Assembly: GCA_947441745.1 (NCBI GenBank)
Contig: CANEUJ010000069.1
Coordinates: 1-8,221, forward strand
DNA from: Neisseriaceae bacterium
GTDB lineage: Bacteria > Pseudomonadota > Gammaproteobacteria > Burkholderiales > UBA11063
Length of the DNA stretch: 8,221 nt
Reading direction: 5' to 3'
The notes under the pieces are model-generated. The model saw only the letters and a program-made list of their open reading frames with translations. It was not told where the DNA came from and made no database searches. Of this stretch, positions 1 through 6,572 are shown one piece after another. Each line of letters starts with the position of its first letter. Position 1 is the first letter of the stretch. The translations under genes and the position numbers were made by a program.

Positions 1-2561
1 AAAAGTTAGGGGTTACGCTAACTGATGTAGAAAATGCAATTAATGAACAAAACGTCCAAGTTGCAGTTGGGCAAACAGGTGCACCACCTACAGTTGGTAA
101 AAGCTTGATGGTAATTAATTTGGTTGGGCAAAGCTACTATAGTGACCCGAAGCAATTTGAAAATATTATCATTAGAAGTAAAGGTGTTCAATATATTAGA
201 ATTAAAGATATTGCTAGAGTAGAGCTTGGTGCATTTAGCTATGATACGATTAATAAATTAAATAAAAAATCAACAATTGGTTTACAAATTTATCTTGACC
301 CAACTGCTAACCAACTTCAAGTACACGGTGATATTGTAAAAACTATGGAAAAACTAGCCCAACAGTTTCCAGATGGGATGAGTTATACCGTAGCTTTTGA
401 TAATACCAAGTTTATCAAAAAAGCTTTATCTAATGTAAGTGATACATTACGTGATGCTTGTATCCTCGTGATTTTTGTAGTGTTTTTGTTCTTACAAAAA
501 GCTCGTGCTACTTTAATTCCAGTACTAACTATTCCAGTTGCAGTTATTGGTACTTTTGCTGGAATGTATGTTACGGGATTTAGTATTAATAATTTAACAT
601 TGTTTGGCTTGATTTTATCAATTGGTATTGTGGTTGATGACTCGATAGTAGTAATCGAAAACGTTGAACGGATTATGGAGGCTGAGGGTATTAGTGCTAA
701 ACAAGCTAGTATAAAGACTATGAATGAAGTAGCAAGTGCCTTGATTGCTATTGTACTTGTTTTATGCTGTGCCTTTATTCCATCAGCATTTTTGGGTGGC
801 TTAACAGGTATTTTATATCAACAATTTGCAATTACTATATCAATTTCAGTAGTGCTATCAGGTATTGTAGCACTTACCTTAACTCCAGCATTGTGTGCTA
901 TTTTTCTAAAAAATCATCAAGCTCATGCCAAAAAAGCTAAAGTATTTGAGAAGTTTAATGATGGTTTCGAGTGGGTTACCGATAAGTATATTGTCGCCGT
1001 TAAGTTTTTACTAAACTATCGTAGACTTACAATTATACTTTTTGGCTTGGTGTTAATCATAACTGGACTATTATTTTATATATTACCAGTTGGATTTATT
1101 CCCAATGAAGATAAGGGTTTTTATGTAACCCAAGTCACATTACCTAATAATGCATCATTGCAAAGAACGGAATCAGTTACCGATGACTACATTAATCATT
1201 TACTTAAAAATAAAAATATTGAAAATACAGTTAGTTTAATTGGAATTGATCAACTGCATGCGGGTTCCGTTAAAACCAATGTAGCAACTATAACAACTGA
1301 TTTAATTGATTGGGATAGTCGTAAAGTTGATGTAAATCAATTAATTAAAGATGCTAATGAATATGGTAATACTTTAAAAGAAGCCAAATTTACTGTTTAT
1401 AATCAGCCTGCAATTGATGGTTTAAGTAGTACCAATGGTATTGAGGTTTATATTCAAGATAAGGTGAATGGGGACTATTTTGCACTTGAAAGTTATGCTA
1501 AGCAAATAACTACTATTCTTAATAAGAATAAAGATATTAATACGAGTTACTTTACCTTTAATCCAAATACTCAAGCTTATAGTGTATTGGTTAATATTGA
1601 AATGGCTAAGTTTTATGGTCTAAATGTACAAGATATTTATAATGTTCTTGAAGCTAATTACGCTCCTGATTTAGTTAACTATTTTTATATTATGGGTGAT
1701 TTATTTTGGGTTATTTTGCAAGGTGATGAGCAGTTTAGAAAGTCTCCATTCCAGCTAGATAATTTATGGGTTAAAAATGCTAATGAGTCAATGGTTCCAG
1801 TAAATTCAGTAGTAAAGACACAAATGACTACGGCTCCTGATGTAATTGAACGAGTTAATGACTTTTTAGCAACTAAAATAGTGGTTGAGCCACGTGAAGG
1901 GATTACTATTCAAGATGCTATGCGTCTAATACAGTCAGCAATTATACAAGTTTTGCCTAAAGAATATAGCTATACTTGGTATGGGGTTAGTTATCAACAA
2001 CAAAGTGGTAATGCAACATCTATAATGGCATTTGCTTTTGGGATAATTATGATTTTCCTAGTACTAGCTGGTCAGTTTGAAATGTGGAGGTTGCCTATTG
2101 TAGTATTAATGGCAATTCCATTTGCATTATTTGGTGCTAGTGGCATATTGTTTTTAAGAAATTTGACCGATGACTTGTATTTTCAGATAAGCTTAATTAC
2201 CTTACTTGGTTTATCAGCCAAAAATGCAATTTTAATTGCTGAGTTTGCACTCGAGCATTGGAGGGAAGGATTACCAACAGTTGAGTCGGCATTAATTGCG
2301 GCTCGTCAAAGGTTTAGACCTATTGTGATGACATCTTTAGCGTTTATCCTAGGTACATTACCACTCGCATTTGCTCATGGGGCAAACTCCAACGCAGAGC
2401 ATTCAGTTGGTACTGGTATTATTGGTGGGATGCTGGGTTCTACATTTATTTCGACAATATTCGTTCCAGTGTTTTTTGTGGTAATTATGGGTAAGAAAAA
2501 GCTAAAACCACGAGAAGATGACGAAGATATTGTTGTCCTAGAGACACATTCAAAAGATTAA
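1..2561 (+). CDS. RND-family (HAE1, AcrB-like) multidrug efflux transporter, 5'-truncated by the window edge
   Basis: This is the inner-membrane antiporter subunit of a tripartite efflux pump, which takes substrates from the periplasm and outer leaflet and expels them using proton influx. The first whole codon is at base 3, and 852 residues are visible to the TAA at 2559-2561. Family members are about 1,030-1,050 residues, so roughly 195 N-terminal residues are upstream of the window. The frame is already open with AcrB-like sequence (LTDVENAINEQNVQVAVGQ) before the in-frame TTG/ATG codons at 105/108, so those are not starts. The AcrB proton-relay residues D407, D408, K940, R971 and T978 are matched by D212-D213 (VVDDSIVVIENVER), K740 (LSAKNAIL), R770 and T777 (RFRPIVMTS), counted from base 3. 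Periplasmic subdomains lie between the two membrane blocks, and the C-terminus (VPVFFVVIMGKKK) is complete. Substrates cannot be predicted. No adaptor or outer-membrane channel gene follows it, so any adaptor is probably upstream. Confidence 0.96.
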   Translation, partial: KLGVTLTDVENAINEQNVQVAVGQTGAPPTVGKSLMVINLVGQSYYSDPKQFENIIIRSKGVQYIRIKDIARVELGAFSYDTINKLNKKSTIGLQIYLDPTANQLQVHGDIVKTMEKLAQQFPDGMSYTVAFDNTKFIKKALSNVSDTLRDACILVIFVVFLFLQKARATLIPVLTIPVAVIGTFAGMYVTGFSINNLTLFGLILSIGIVVDDSIVVIENVERIMEAEGISAKQASIKTMNEVASALIAIVLVLCCAFIPSAFLGGLTGILYQQFAITISISVVLSGIVALTLTPALCAIFLKNHQAHAKKAKVFEKFNDGFEWVTDKYIVAVKFLLNYRRLTIILFGLVLIITGLLFYILPVGFIPNEDKGFYVTQVTLPNNASLQRTESVTDDYINHLLKNKNIENTVSLIGIDQLHAGSVKTNVATITTDLIDWDSRKVDVNQLIKDANEYGNTLKEAKFTVYNQPAIDGLSSTNGIEVYIQDKVNGDYFALESYAKQITTILNKNKDINTSYFTFNPNTQAYSVLVNIEMAKFYGLNVQDIYNVLEANYAPDLVNYFYIMGDLFWVILQGDEQFRKSPFQLDNLWVKNANESMVPVNSVVKTQMTTAPDVIERVNDFLATKIVVEPREGITIQDAMRLIQSAIIQVLPKEYSYTWYGVSYQQQSGNATSIMAFAFGIIMIFLVLAGQFEMWRLPIVVLMAIPFALFGASGILFLRNLTDDLYFQISLITLLGLSAKNAILIAEFALEHWREGLPTVESALIAARQRFRPIVMTSLAFILGTLPLAFAHGANSNAEHSVGTGIIGGMLGSTFISTIFVPVFFVVIMGKKKLKPREDDEDIVVLETHSKD

Positions 2562-2600
2562 TATCTAACACCTAATTTATTTCATTATATTTTCAAATTA

Positions 2601-2637
2601 AAATTTTCGTTGCTAGACTAAGTCTGGCAGCGAATTT
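2601..2637 (+). terminator. Imperfect hairpin after the efflux gene, possible terminator
   Basis: Bases 2608-2617 pair with 2623-2632 around a 5-nt loop (CTAAG), giving a 10-bp stem with two or more G-U pairs. Flanking A/T bases extend it if a TT bulge is allowed at 2604-2605. It starts about 40 bases after the efflux stop codon. The mismatches of the DNA palindrome are all of the T/C kind that keep RNA pairing, which favours an RNA hairpin over a protein site. A six-T run (2644-2649) lies 11 bases beyond the stem, too far for a textbook intrinsic terminator, so the terminator call is moderate. Confidence 0.45.
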
Positions 2638-2645
2638 ACCCCATT

Positions 2646-2672
2646 TTTTGCGTAGATTACGCAAAATTTTCT
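2646..2672 (+). promoter_or_regulatory. Perfect 9-bp inverted repeat: possible operator or second terminator
   Basis: TTTTGCGTA (2646-2654) and TACGCAAAA (2658-2666) are exact inverted repeats separated by GAT. As RNA this is a 9-bp hairpin followed by TTTTCT (2667-2672), which resembles a short intrinsic terminator. As DNA it is a symmetric site centred at 2656, about 42 bases upstream of the start expected from the TATAAT at 2686. It sits where a -35 element would be, and no -35 consensus is present. That is the usual place for an activator touching RNA polymerase, and a repressor there would also work. The sequence cannot decide between the two roles. Confidence 0.5.
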
Positions 2673-2685
2673 AAAAGTTGTTTCA

Positions 2686-2691
2686 TATAAT
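2686..2691 (+). promoter_or_regulatory. Probable -10 box of the trb operon promoter
   Basis: A consensus TATAAT lies 35 bases before the trbC start codon, and transcription would begin near 2698-2699. At 15-19 bp spacing the bases upstream read AAAATT or similar, with nothing like TTGACA, and there is no TG extension. The promoter is therefore probably weak alone or dependent on a regulator. In AT-rich DNA a chance TATAAT is common, which limits confidence. Its place between the hairpins and the first trb gene supports the call. Confidence 0.5.
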
Positions 2692-2695
2692 ATCG

Positions 2696-2720
2696 CTTAA
2701 CCTATGTTTTAGTTAAGAGG
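2696..2720 (+). promoter_or_regulatory. trbC ribosome-binding site with a small inverted repeat
   Basis: AAGAGG (2715-2720) lies 6 bases before the trbC ATG and is a good Shine-Dalgarno, fixing the start at 2727. CTTAAC (2696-2701) and GTTAAG (2712-2717) form a 6-bp inverted repeat with a 10-nt loop whose right arm covers half of the Shine-Dalgarno. The stem is short and weak. It might dampen translation of the first trb gene, but it could be chance. Confidence 0.5.
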
Positions 2721-2726
2721 ATTATT

Positions 2727-3044
2727 ATGTTGTACATTATTTCATCATTCAAAAAAATCATTTTTACCTTGTCTCTATCCTTCTATTCATTAGTCGTTTA
2801 TGCCTCTGATACTACTGGAATTCGTGATGTTGATGATATGTTAAAAACTGGTCGAAGTATTGTATCAGTTGCCGCAAAGTGGGGAGGTATTGTAACTGTT
2901 GTAGTAGCAGCTCTTGCTCTTGGTAGTGGTCGCTTACAAGGCTCAGCTGCTCAAACTATTAGTAAGGTATTTATTGTAATTGGTTTATTAATGGCTGCAT
3001 TTAGTTATTTTGGTAATGAAGTGAGTTGGGGCTATAGTTTCTAA
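2727..3044 (+). CDS. trbC: TrbC/VirB2-family conjugative pilin precursor
   Basis: This is the likely major pilus subunit of the type IV secretion system. The 105-residue protein starts with a basic, hydrophobic Sec signal peptide (about 1-26) with a plausible cleavage site at VYA|SDT. A mature chain of about 79 residues would follow, close to the size of known VirB2 and TrbC pilins. It has the pilin layout: two hydrophobic helices (about 47-66 and 80-95) joined by a short polar loop (GSGRLQGSAAQTISK). It is the first gene of the cluster, has its own Shine-Dalgarno, and ends one base before trbD. Pilin sequences diverge quickly, so the call rests on size, topology and neighbours. The C-terminus (NEVSWGYSF) lacks the AEGTGG-like motif recalled for RP4 TrbC, so cyclisation is uncertain. 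Confidence 0.85.
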   Translation: MLYIISSFKKIIFTLSLSFYSLVVYASDTTGIRDVDDMLKTGRSIVSVAAKWGGIVTVVVAALALGSGRLQGSAAQTISKVFIVIGLLMAAFSYFGNEVSWGYSF

Positions 3045-3045
3045 A

Positions 3046-3354
3046 ATGCAACGTAAAATTATTATCCATAAATCACTTTATCGTCCAACATTATTTGTTG
3101 GATGTGAGCGCATACCTTTTACTTTGGTAGTAACTATAGGTGGTGTGGTTATGATGGCATACCAAAACCTTTGGATATCGATAGGAGTTTTTATTTATTA
3201 CCTAATTACTATTATGTTGATTCGTCGTGTAAATGAGGAAGACCCACAGTTTTTTTTATGTCTCACTAGATATGTGGTTCATTATGCAGATTATTATCCT
3301 GCAAATGAATTTTATCCTGGTAAACCAGATATACCATATTCATTTTTTAATTGA
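3046..3354 (+). CDS. trbD: TrbD/VirB3-family inner-membrane type IV secretion protein
   Basis: This is a small inner-membrane protein that works with the VirB4 ATPase beneath the pilus and core complex. The 102 residues carry the TrbD signature near the N-terminus, IHKSLYRPTLFVGCER (7-22), comparable to the family's H-x-A-L-x-R-P-x-L-x-x-G-x-E-R pattern. Two adjacent membrane helices follow (about 23-39 and 42-59), then the conserved basic/DP segment RRVNEEDPQFF and the tail YYPANEF. This signature is the best evidence that the system is P-type (Trb) rather than F-type. The ATG is one base after the trbC stop with no well-placed Shine-Dalgarno (a TGGGG lies 14 bases upstream), so translation is probably coupled to trbC. 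Confidence 0.93.
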   Translation: MQRKIIIHKSLYRPTLFVGCERIPFTLVVTIGGVVMMAYQNLWISIGVFIYYLITIMLIRRVNEEDPQFFLCLTRYVVHYADYYPANEFYPGKPDIPYSFFN

Positions 3355-3364
3355 GTAGAATTAA

Positions 3365-5923
3365 ATGTTAAATAATATTTTTCATCAAGGTAAAACCATT
3401 CTAAAAAATTTTGTGAGTGGTCGAACATTTGCAGGGAATAACTTTGGATTATCTGATTTATTGTTATATGCCAAAATGGTTGATGAAGGAATAATTTTAC
3501 AAACTGATGGTTCATTTTTAGCTGCATTTTGGTTCAAAGGGTCTGATCTTGAAACATCTACTGATGAAGAATTGGCTATTTTATCAGCACAAATTAATAC
3601 TGCGTTTAATCTACTTAGCTCAGGGTGGCTATTTCATATTGATACCTTAAGATATAAAGCAATGGATTATACTAAAGAGAAAGATTCGTTTTTCCCAGAT
3701 GCTACTAGTAAATTAATTGATAATGAACGAAGAAGCATCTATCAAAGTGAGGGAAGTCATTACGAAAATGCTTATGCTATTAGTTTTACATATCGTCCAA
3801 CTGTTGATTTTGGTAGTCGGCTTGGCTTGTTTTTTAGAAAAACAAATGGATCAACAGAGTATGATTATTCACATTATTTGAGTATATTTAAAAATAAATT
3901 ACATGAAATAATTGAGCTTCTTACTAAACAAATAAACTTATTACCTATGAAGTCAGATGATATTTTATCTTATATAAGTTGGTGTTTGACTGGGGAACCT
4001 ATTGAACTAAAGCTACCTATTAGATACGGTATATTTCTCAAGCACTATCTAGCTAGTCATGACTTATATGGTGGCGAAAACCCCAAAATTGGTGATAATT
4101 ATATTAAAGCAATAACAGTATCAGGGTTTCCAAGTGAATCATACCCTGGGATTTTAGATAAATTAAATTATCTTGATTTTGAATATCGCTGGAGTACGCG
4201 GTTTATATTTTTAAGTCAATACGAAGGTAGTAAAGTAATTGATAGAATTTCAAATCTGTGGTATCAAAAAAGAATTAGTGCAAGTGATACCATAAAGCTA
4301 TCATTATCAATTGATTCTAATATAAAAATTAACCAAAATTCAGATTCACAATACCAAGATGCTGAGTCAGCAAAGTCAATTAATGAAAGTGGTGATGTAA
4401 AGTTTGGATTTTATACTGCAACAGTGATTGTAATAGATAAAAATCAAGCAAATGTTGATCATAAAGCAGATCTGATTAGAACTTTATTTAGAAGTTTAGG
4501 TTTTCAAAGTCAGGTTGAAAGAATACATTCGGTCGAAGCTTATTTAGGTACCCTGCCAGGATATTCCTATGCTAATGTCCGTAAATGGCTGATTCATACT
4601 CTAAATATCTCAGATATTATGCCAAGTACTTCAATATGGTCTGGGCTAAGTTATAATCCATGTGGCTTTTATCCAGAGAACAGCCCTCCATTGTTTTTTG
4701 CAGAAACCACAGGAAGTACACCATTACGTTTATCATTACATGTTGCAGATAATGGACATACTTTGATACTAGGGCCAACTGGTTCAGGTAAGTCAACATT
4801 ACTTAATTTTATAATTGCTCAACACTTGCGTTATAAGAATGCTCGAGTTTTTGTATTTGATAAAAATAGAAGCTCATTGCCTCTATGCTATGGCTGTAAT
4901 GGTAATTTCTTTGATATTGGTAACTCAACGAATAATATTTATTTCCAACCATTGGCTAATCTTGAAAGTGATCTTGATTTTGATTTTGCAGCTAATTGGG
5001 TTGAAGAGCTTTGTGTTTTAAATGGTTTAGCTGATAAGTTTAATGATAGTCATCGCTTAGCGATTAGAAAAGCATTAGTTTTAATGCAACAAGAAACACC
5101 GCAGCCACGAAGGACTTTATCCTACTTTAGACATTTAGTTCAGGATTATGATAAATCAGTTGCTGCTATTTTGGATAATTTTAGTCAGGAGCAAAGAGCT
5201 TTATATGAAACATCTAGCTCATCAAGTGGACTTGTTAATAAAATTTTTGATGCTTCAGATAATGTTCTTAGTTTTGGTGTTTTTAATGTATTTGAAATGG
5301 GTAAATTAATGGATATGGGGGATAAGGTAATTATTCCTGCACTTCGTTATTTAATTCATGTAATCAGTAAGCAGTTTGATAATGCTTTTCCAACTCTAAT
5401 TGTTTTTGATGAAAGTTTTATATTTTTTAAGCATCCATTATTTCGGGAACGGATAATTGAATGGATTAAGACGGTTCGAAAATTTAATGTGGCTATTGTT
5501 TTTGCAACACAAGAAATGGCTGATTTGATGAAATATAGCGATTTAAATAGTGCCCTTAAAACTAACTGTGCGACAAAAATATTTTTACCAAATAGAAAAG
5601 CATCATCTGCAGAAATTTTTGACCAATACCGGGCACATGATCTAAATAAAAAGCAAATTGATCTAATCGCCCATGGTGTTCGTGGAGACTATTTTTATTT
5701 TAGTGATTTGGGTACCAGGAGGTTTAGTCTAGAACTTAATAAAAATCAAGCAACATATGCTTTTGTAGCTAGAACCAGTCAGCAAGACATTAATGATGCA
5801 ATAAAGATAAAAGCAAATTATCCCAATGAATTTGGATTAGCATGGCTTAAACATTGCAAAATTGATAGTAGTTTAGTGAGTCAATGGAATAATTATAATG
5901 TGGATGGATGTAATAATGACTAA
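3365..5923 (+). CDS. trbE: TrbE/VirB4-family type IV secretion ATPase
   Basis: This is the cytoplasmic, membrane-associated ATPase that powers pilus assembly and substrate transfer. It has 852 residues, in the upper part of the usual TrbE/VirB4 range of about 790-850. The N-terminal CagE/TrbE/VirB domain opens with the typical GIILQTDGSFLAAFWFKGSDLE segment (about 42-63). The C-terminal AAA+ RecA-like domain contains Walker A GPTGSGKST (470-478), the following VFDKNRSS strand, Walker B TLIVFDES (D682, E683), the FATQE motif (713-717) and the C-terminal IFLPN block. All catalytic positions are intact. It starts 10 bases after the trbD stop with only a weak TGAG upstream, which suggests coupling. 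Its stop overlaps the preferred trbF start, so no trbJ or trbL gene lies between them. Confidence 0.97.
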   Translation: MLNNIFHQGKTILKNFVSGRTFAGNNFGLSDLLLYAKMVDEGIILQTDGSFLAAFWFKGSDLETSTDEELAILSAQINTAFNLLSSGWLFHIDTLRYKAMDYTKEKDSFFPDATSKLIDNERRSIYQSEGSHYENAYAISFTYRPTVDFGSRLGLFFRKTNGSTEYDYSHYLSIFKNKLHEIIELLTKQINLLPMKSDDILSYISWCLTGEPIELKLPIRYGIFLKHYLASHDLYGGENPKIGDNYIKAITVSGFPSESYPGILDKLNYLDFEYRWSTRFIFLSQYEGSKVIDRISNLWYQKRISASDTIKLSLSIDSNIKINQNSDSQYQDAESAKSINESGDVKFGFYTATVIVIDKNQANVDHKADLIRTLFRSLGFQSQVERIHSVEAYLGTLPGYSYANVRKWLIHTLNISDIMPSTSIWSGLSYNPCGFYPENSPPLFFAETTGSTPLRLSLHVADNGHTLILGPTGSGKSTLLNFIIAQHLRYKNARVFVFDKNRSSLPLCYGCNGNFFDIGNSTNNIYFQPLANLESDLDFDFAANWVEELCVLNGLADKFNDSHRLAIRKALVLMQQETPQPRRTLSYFRHLVQDYDKSVAAILDNFSQEQRALYETSSSSSGLVNKIFDASDNVLSFGVFNVFEMGKLMDMGDKVIIPALRYLIHVISKQFDNAFPTLIVFDESFIFFKHPLFRERIIEWIKTVRKFNVAIVFATQEMADLMKYSDLNSALKTNCATKIFLPNRKASSAEIFDQYRAHDLNKKQIDLIAHGVRGDYFYFSDLGTRRFSLELNKNQATYAFVARTSQQDINDAIKIKANYPNEFGLAWLKHCKIDSSLVSQWNNYNVDGCNND
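5902..5907 (+). promoter_or_regulatory. trbF ribosome-binding site that decides the start
   Basis: GGATGG lies 8 bases before the ATG at 5916 and inside the end of trbE. It supports 5916 over the in-frame upstream ATGs at 5898 and 5904, which lack a comparable site and would add only six residues (MWMDVI) unlike the family. Confidence 0.5.
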
Positions 5924-6572
5924 ACAAAATGTATATTTACACCAATTGGAGAAAGATGGCTGGAATGATATTCAGGCCTATCATATTGAAAATGAATCAG
6001 CTTGGCGAAGCGTTGCGATTATTGCAATATGTGCCTTGGTAATAGTATCTACATTTGCGATCTATATGGTAAATCAAGATAAGCATAAGGTATTGGTTTT
6101 TGAAAAAGATAGTCTTGGGAATATAACAACACTTGGATTAGCAAGTAAAACAATTAATGTAGATAATAAAATCATTGCTCATCAACTAGCTAATTTTATC
6201 ATAGCTTTACGAGAGGTACCCAAAGATTCAGTATTAAAGCGTAGAAATATTGATATTGTTCATAAAATGACAGATTATGCAATCAAAGCCGAGATAGATC
6301 AAATGTTTATTGCACATTATTCTAAATATATTGATACCGTAATTGCAGTTAATCTAAATCAAATCAAACCGTTAGAGTCTGGGCGGTCGTGGGAGATTAG
6401 CTGGAGTGAGGAGACGGTTTTAGCTGACGGTGTTGCTGGAAAAACTACTAACTATAGTAGTGTGATTAGTTTTATACGAAAAGATAGCCTTGATACAAAG
6501 ACTCAGCTAGTGAATCCAATCGGTTTATTAATTACTTATATTCATCCAGTGGAGGATATTAATGCAAAATAA
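5916..6572 (+). CDS. trbF: TrbF/VirB8-family inner-membrane type IV secretion assembly protein
   Basis: This bitopic inner-membrane protein bridges the cytoplasmic ATPases and the periplasmic core, probably as the VirB8-like nucleation subunit. The chosen start gives 218 residues, the family's usual size. A short cytoplasmic segment with the TrbF-like pattern YLHQLEKDGWNDIQAYH is followed by one membrane helix (about 31-52) and a periplasmic VirB8 domain. Recognisable TrbF features are VFEKDSLGNITTLG just after the membrane, the SGRSWEISWSEET strand, and NPIGLLITYI (200-209) at the end. The first 8 bases overlap the end of trbE, and the last 11 bases overlap trbG. ATG at 5898 is an alternative start (224 residues). 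Confidence 0.94.
   Translation: MTKQNVYLHQLEKDGWNDIQAYHIENESAWRSVAIIAICALVIVSTFAIYMVNQDKHKVLVFEKDSLGNITTLGLASKTINVDNKIIAHQLANFIIALREVPKDSVLKRRNIDIVHKMTDYAIKAEIDQMFIAHYSKYIDTVIAVNLNQIKPLESGRSWEISWSEETVLADGVAGKTTNYSSVISFIRKDSLDTKTQLVNPIGLLITYIHPVEDINAK
6551..6555 (+). promoter_or_regulatory. Strong trbG ribosome-binding site inside trbF
   Basis: GGAGG lies 6 bases before the trbG ATG and is the best Shine-Dalgarno in the operon. It fixes the trbG start 11 bases inside the end of trbF, so TrbG can be initiated independently as well as by coupling. Confidence 0.75.

Noticed and set aside
105..110. TTG/ATG codons that could start an 818-residue efflux protein
   Set aside because: The same frame upstream, from base 3, already encodes AcrB-like sequence, so the gene simply continues past the left edge of the window.
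2562..2726. CRISPR array, tRNA gene, transposon end or small gene in the intergenic gap
   Set aside because: There are no regularly spaced repeats, no cloverleaf pattern, and no open frame with a ribosome-binding site. The two inverted repeats differ from each other and do not bound any element.
3312..3527. Open frame on the - strand across the trbD/trbE junction
   Set aside because: It lies opposite two well-supported genes, has no recognisable motif and no ribosome-binding site that I could see.
4617..5021. Short open frames on both strands inside trbE
   Set aside because: They overlap the conserved Walker A region of trbE in other frames and look like chance openings in AT-rich DNA.
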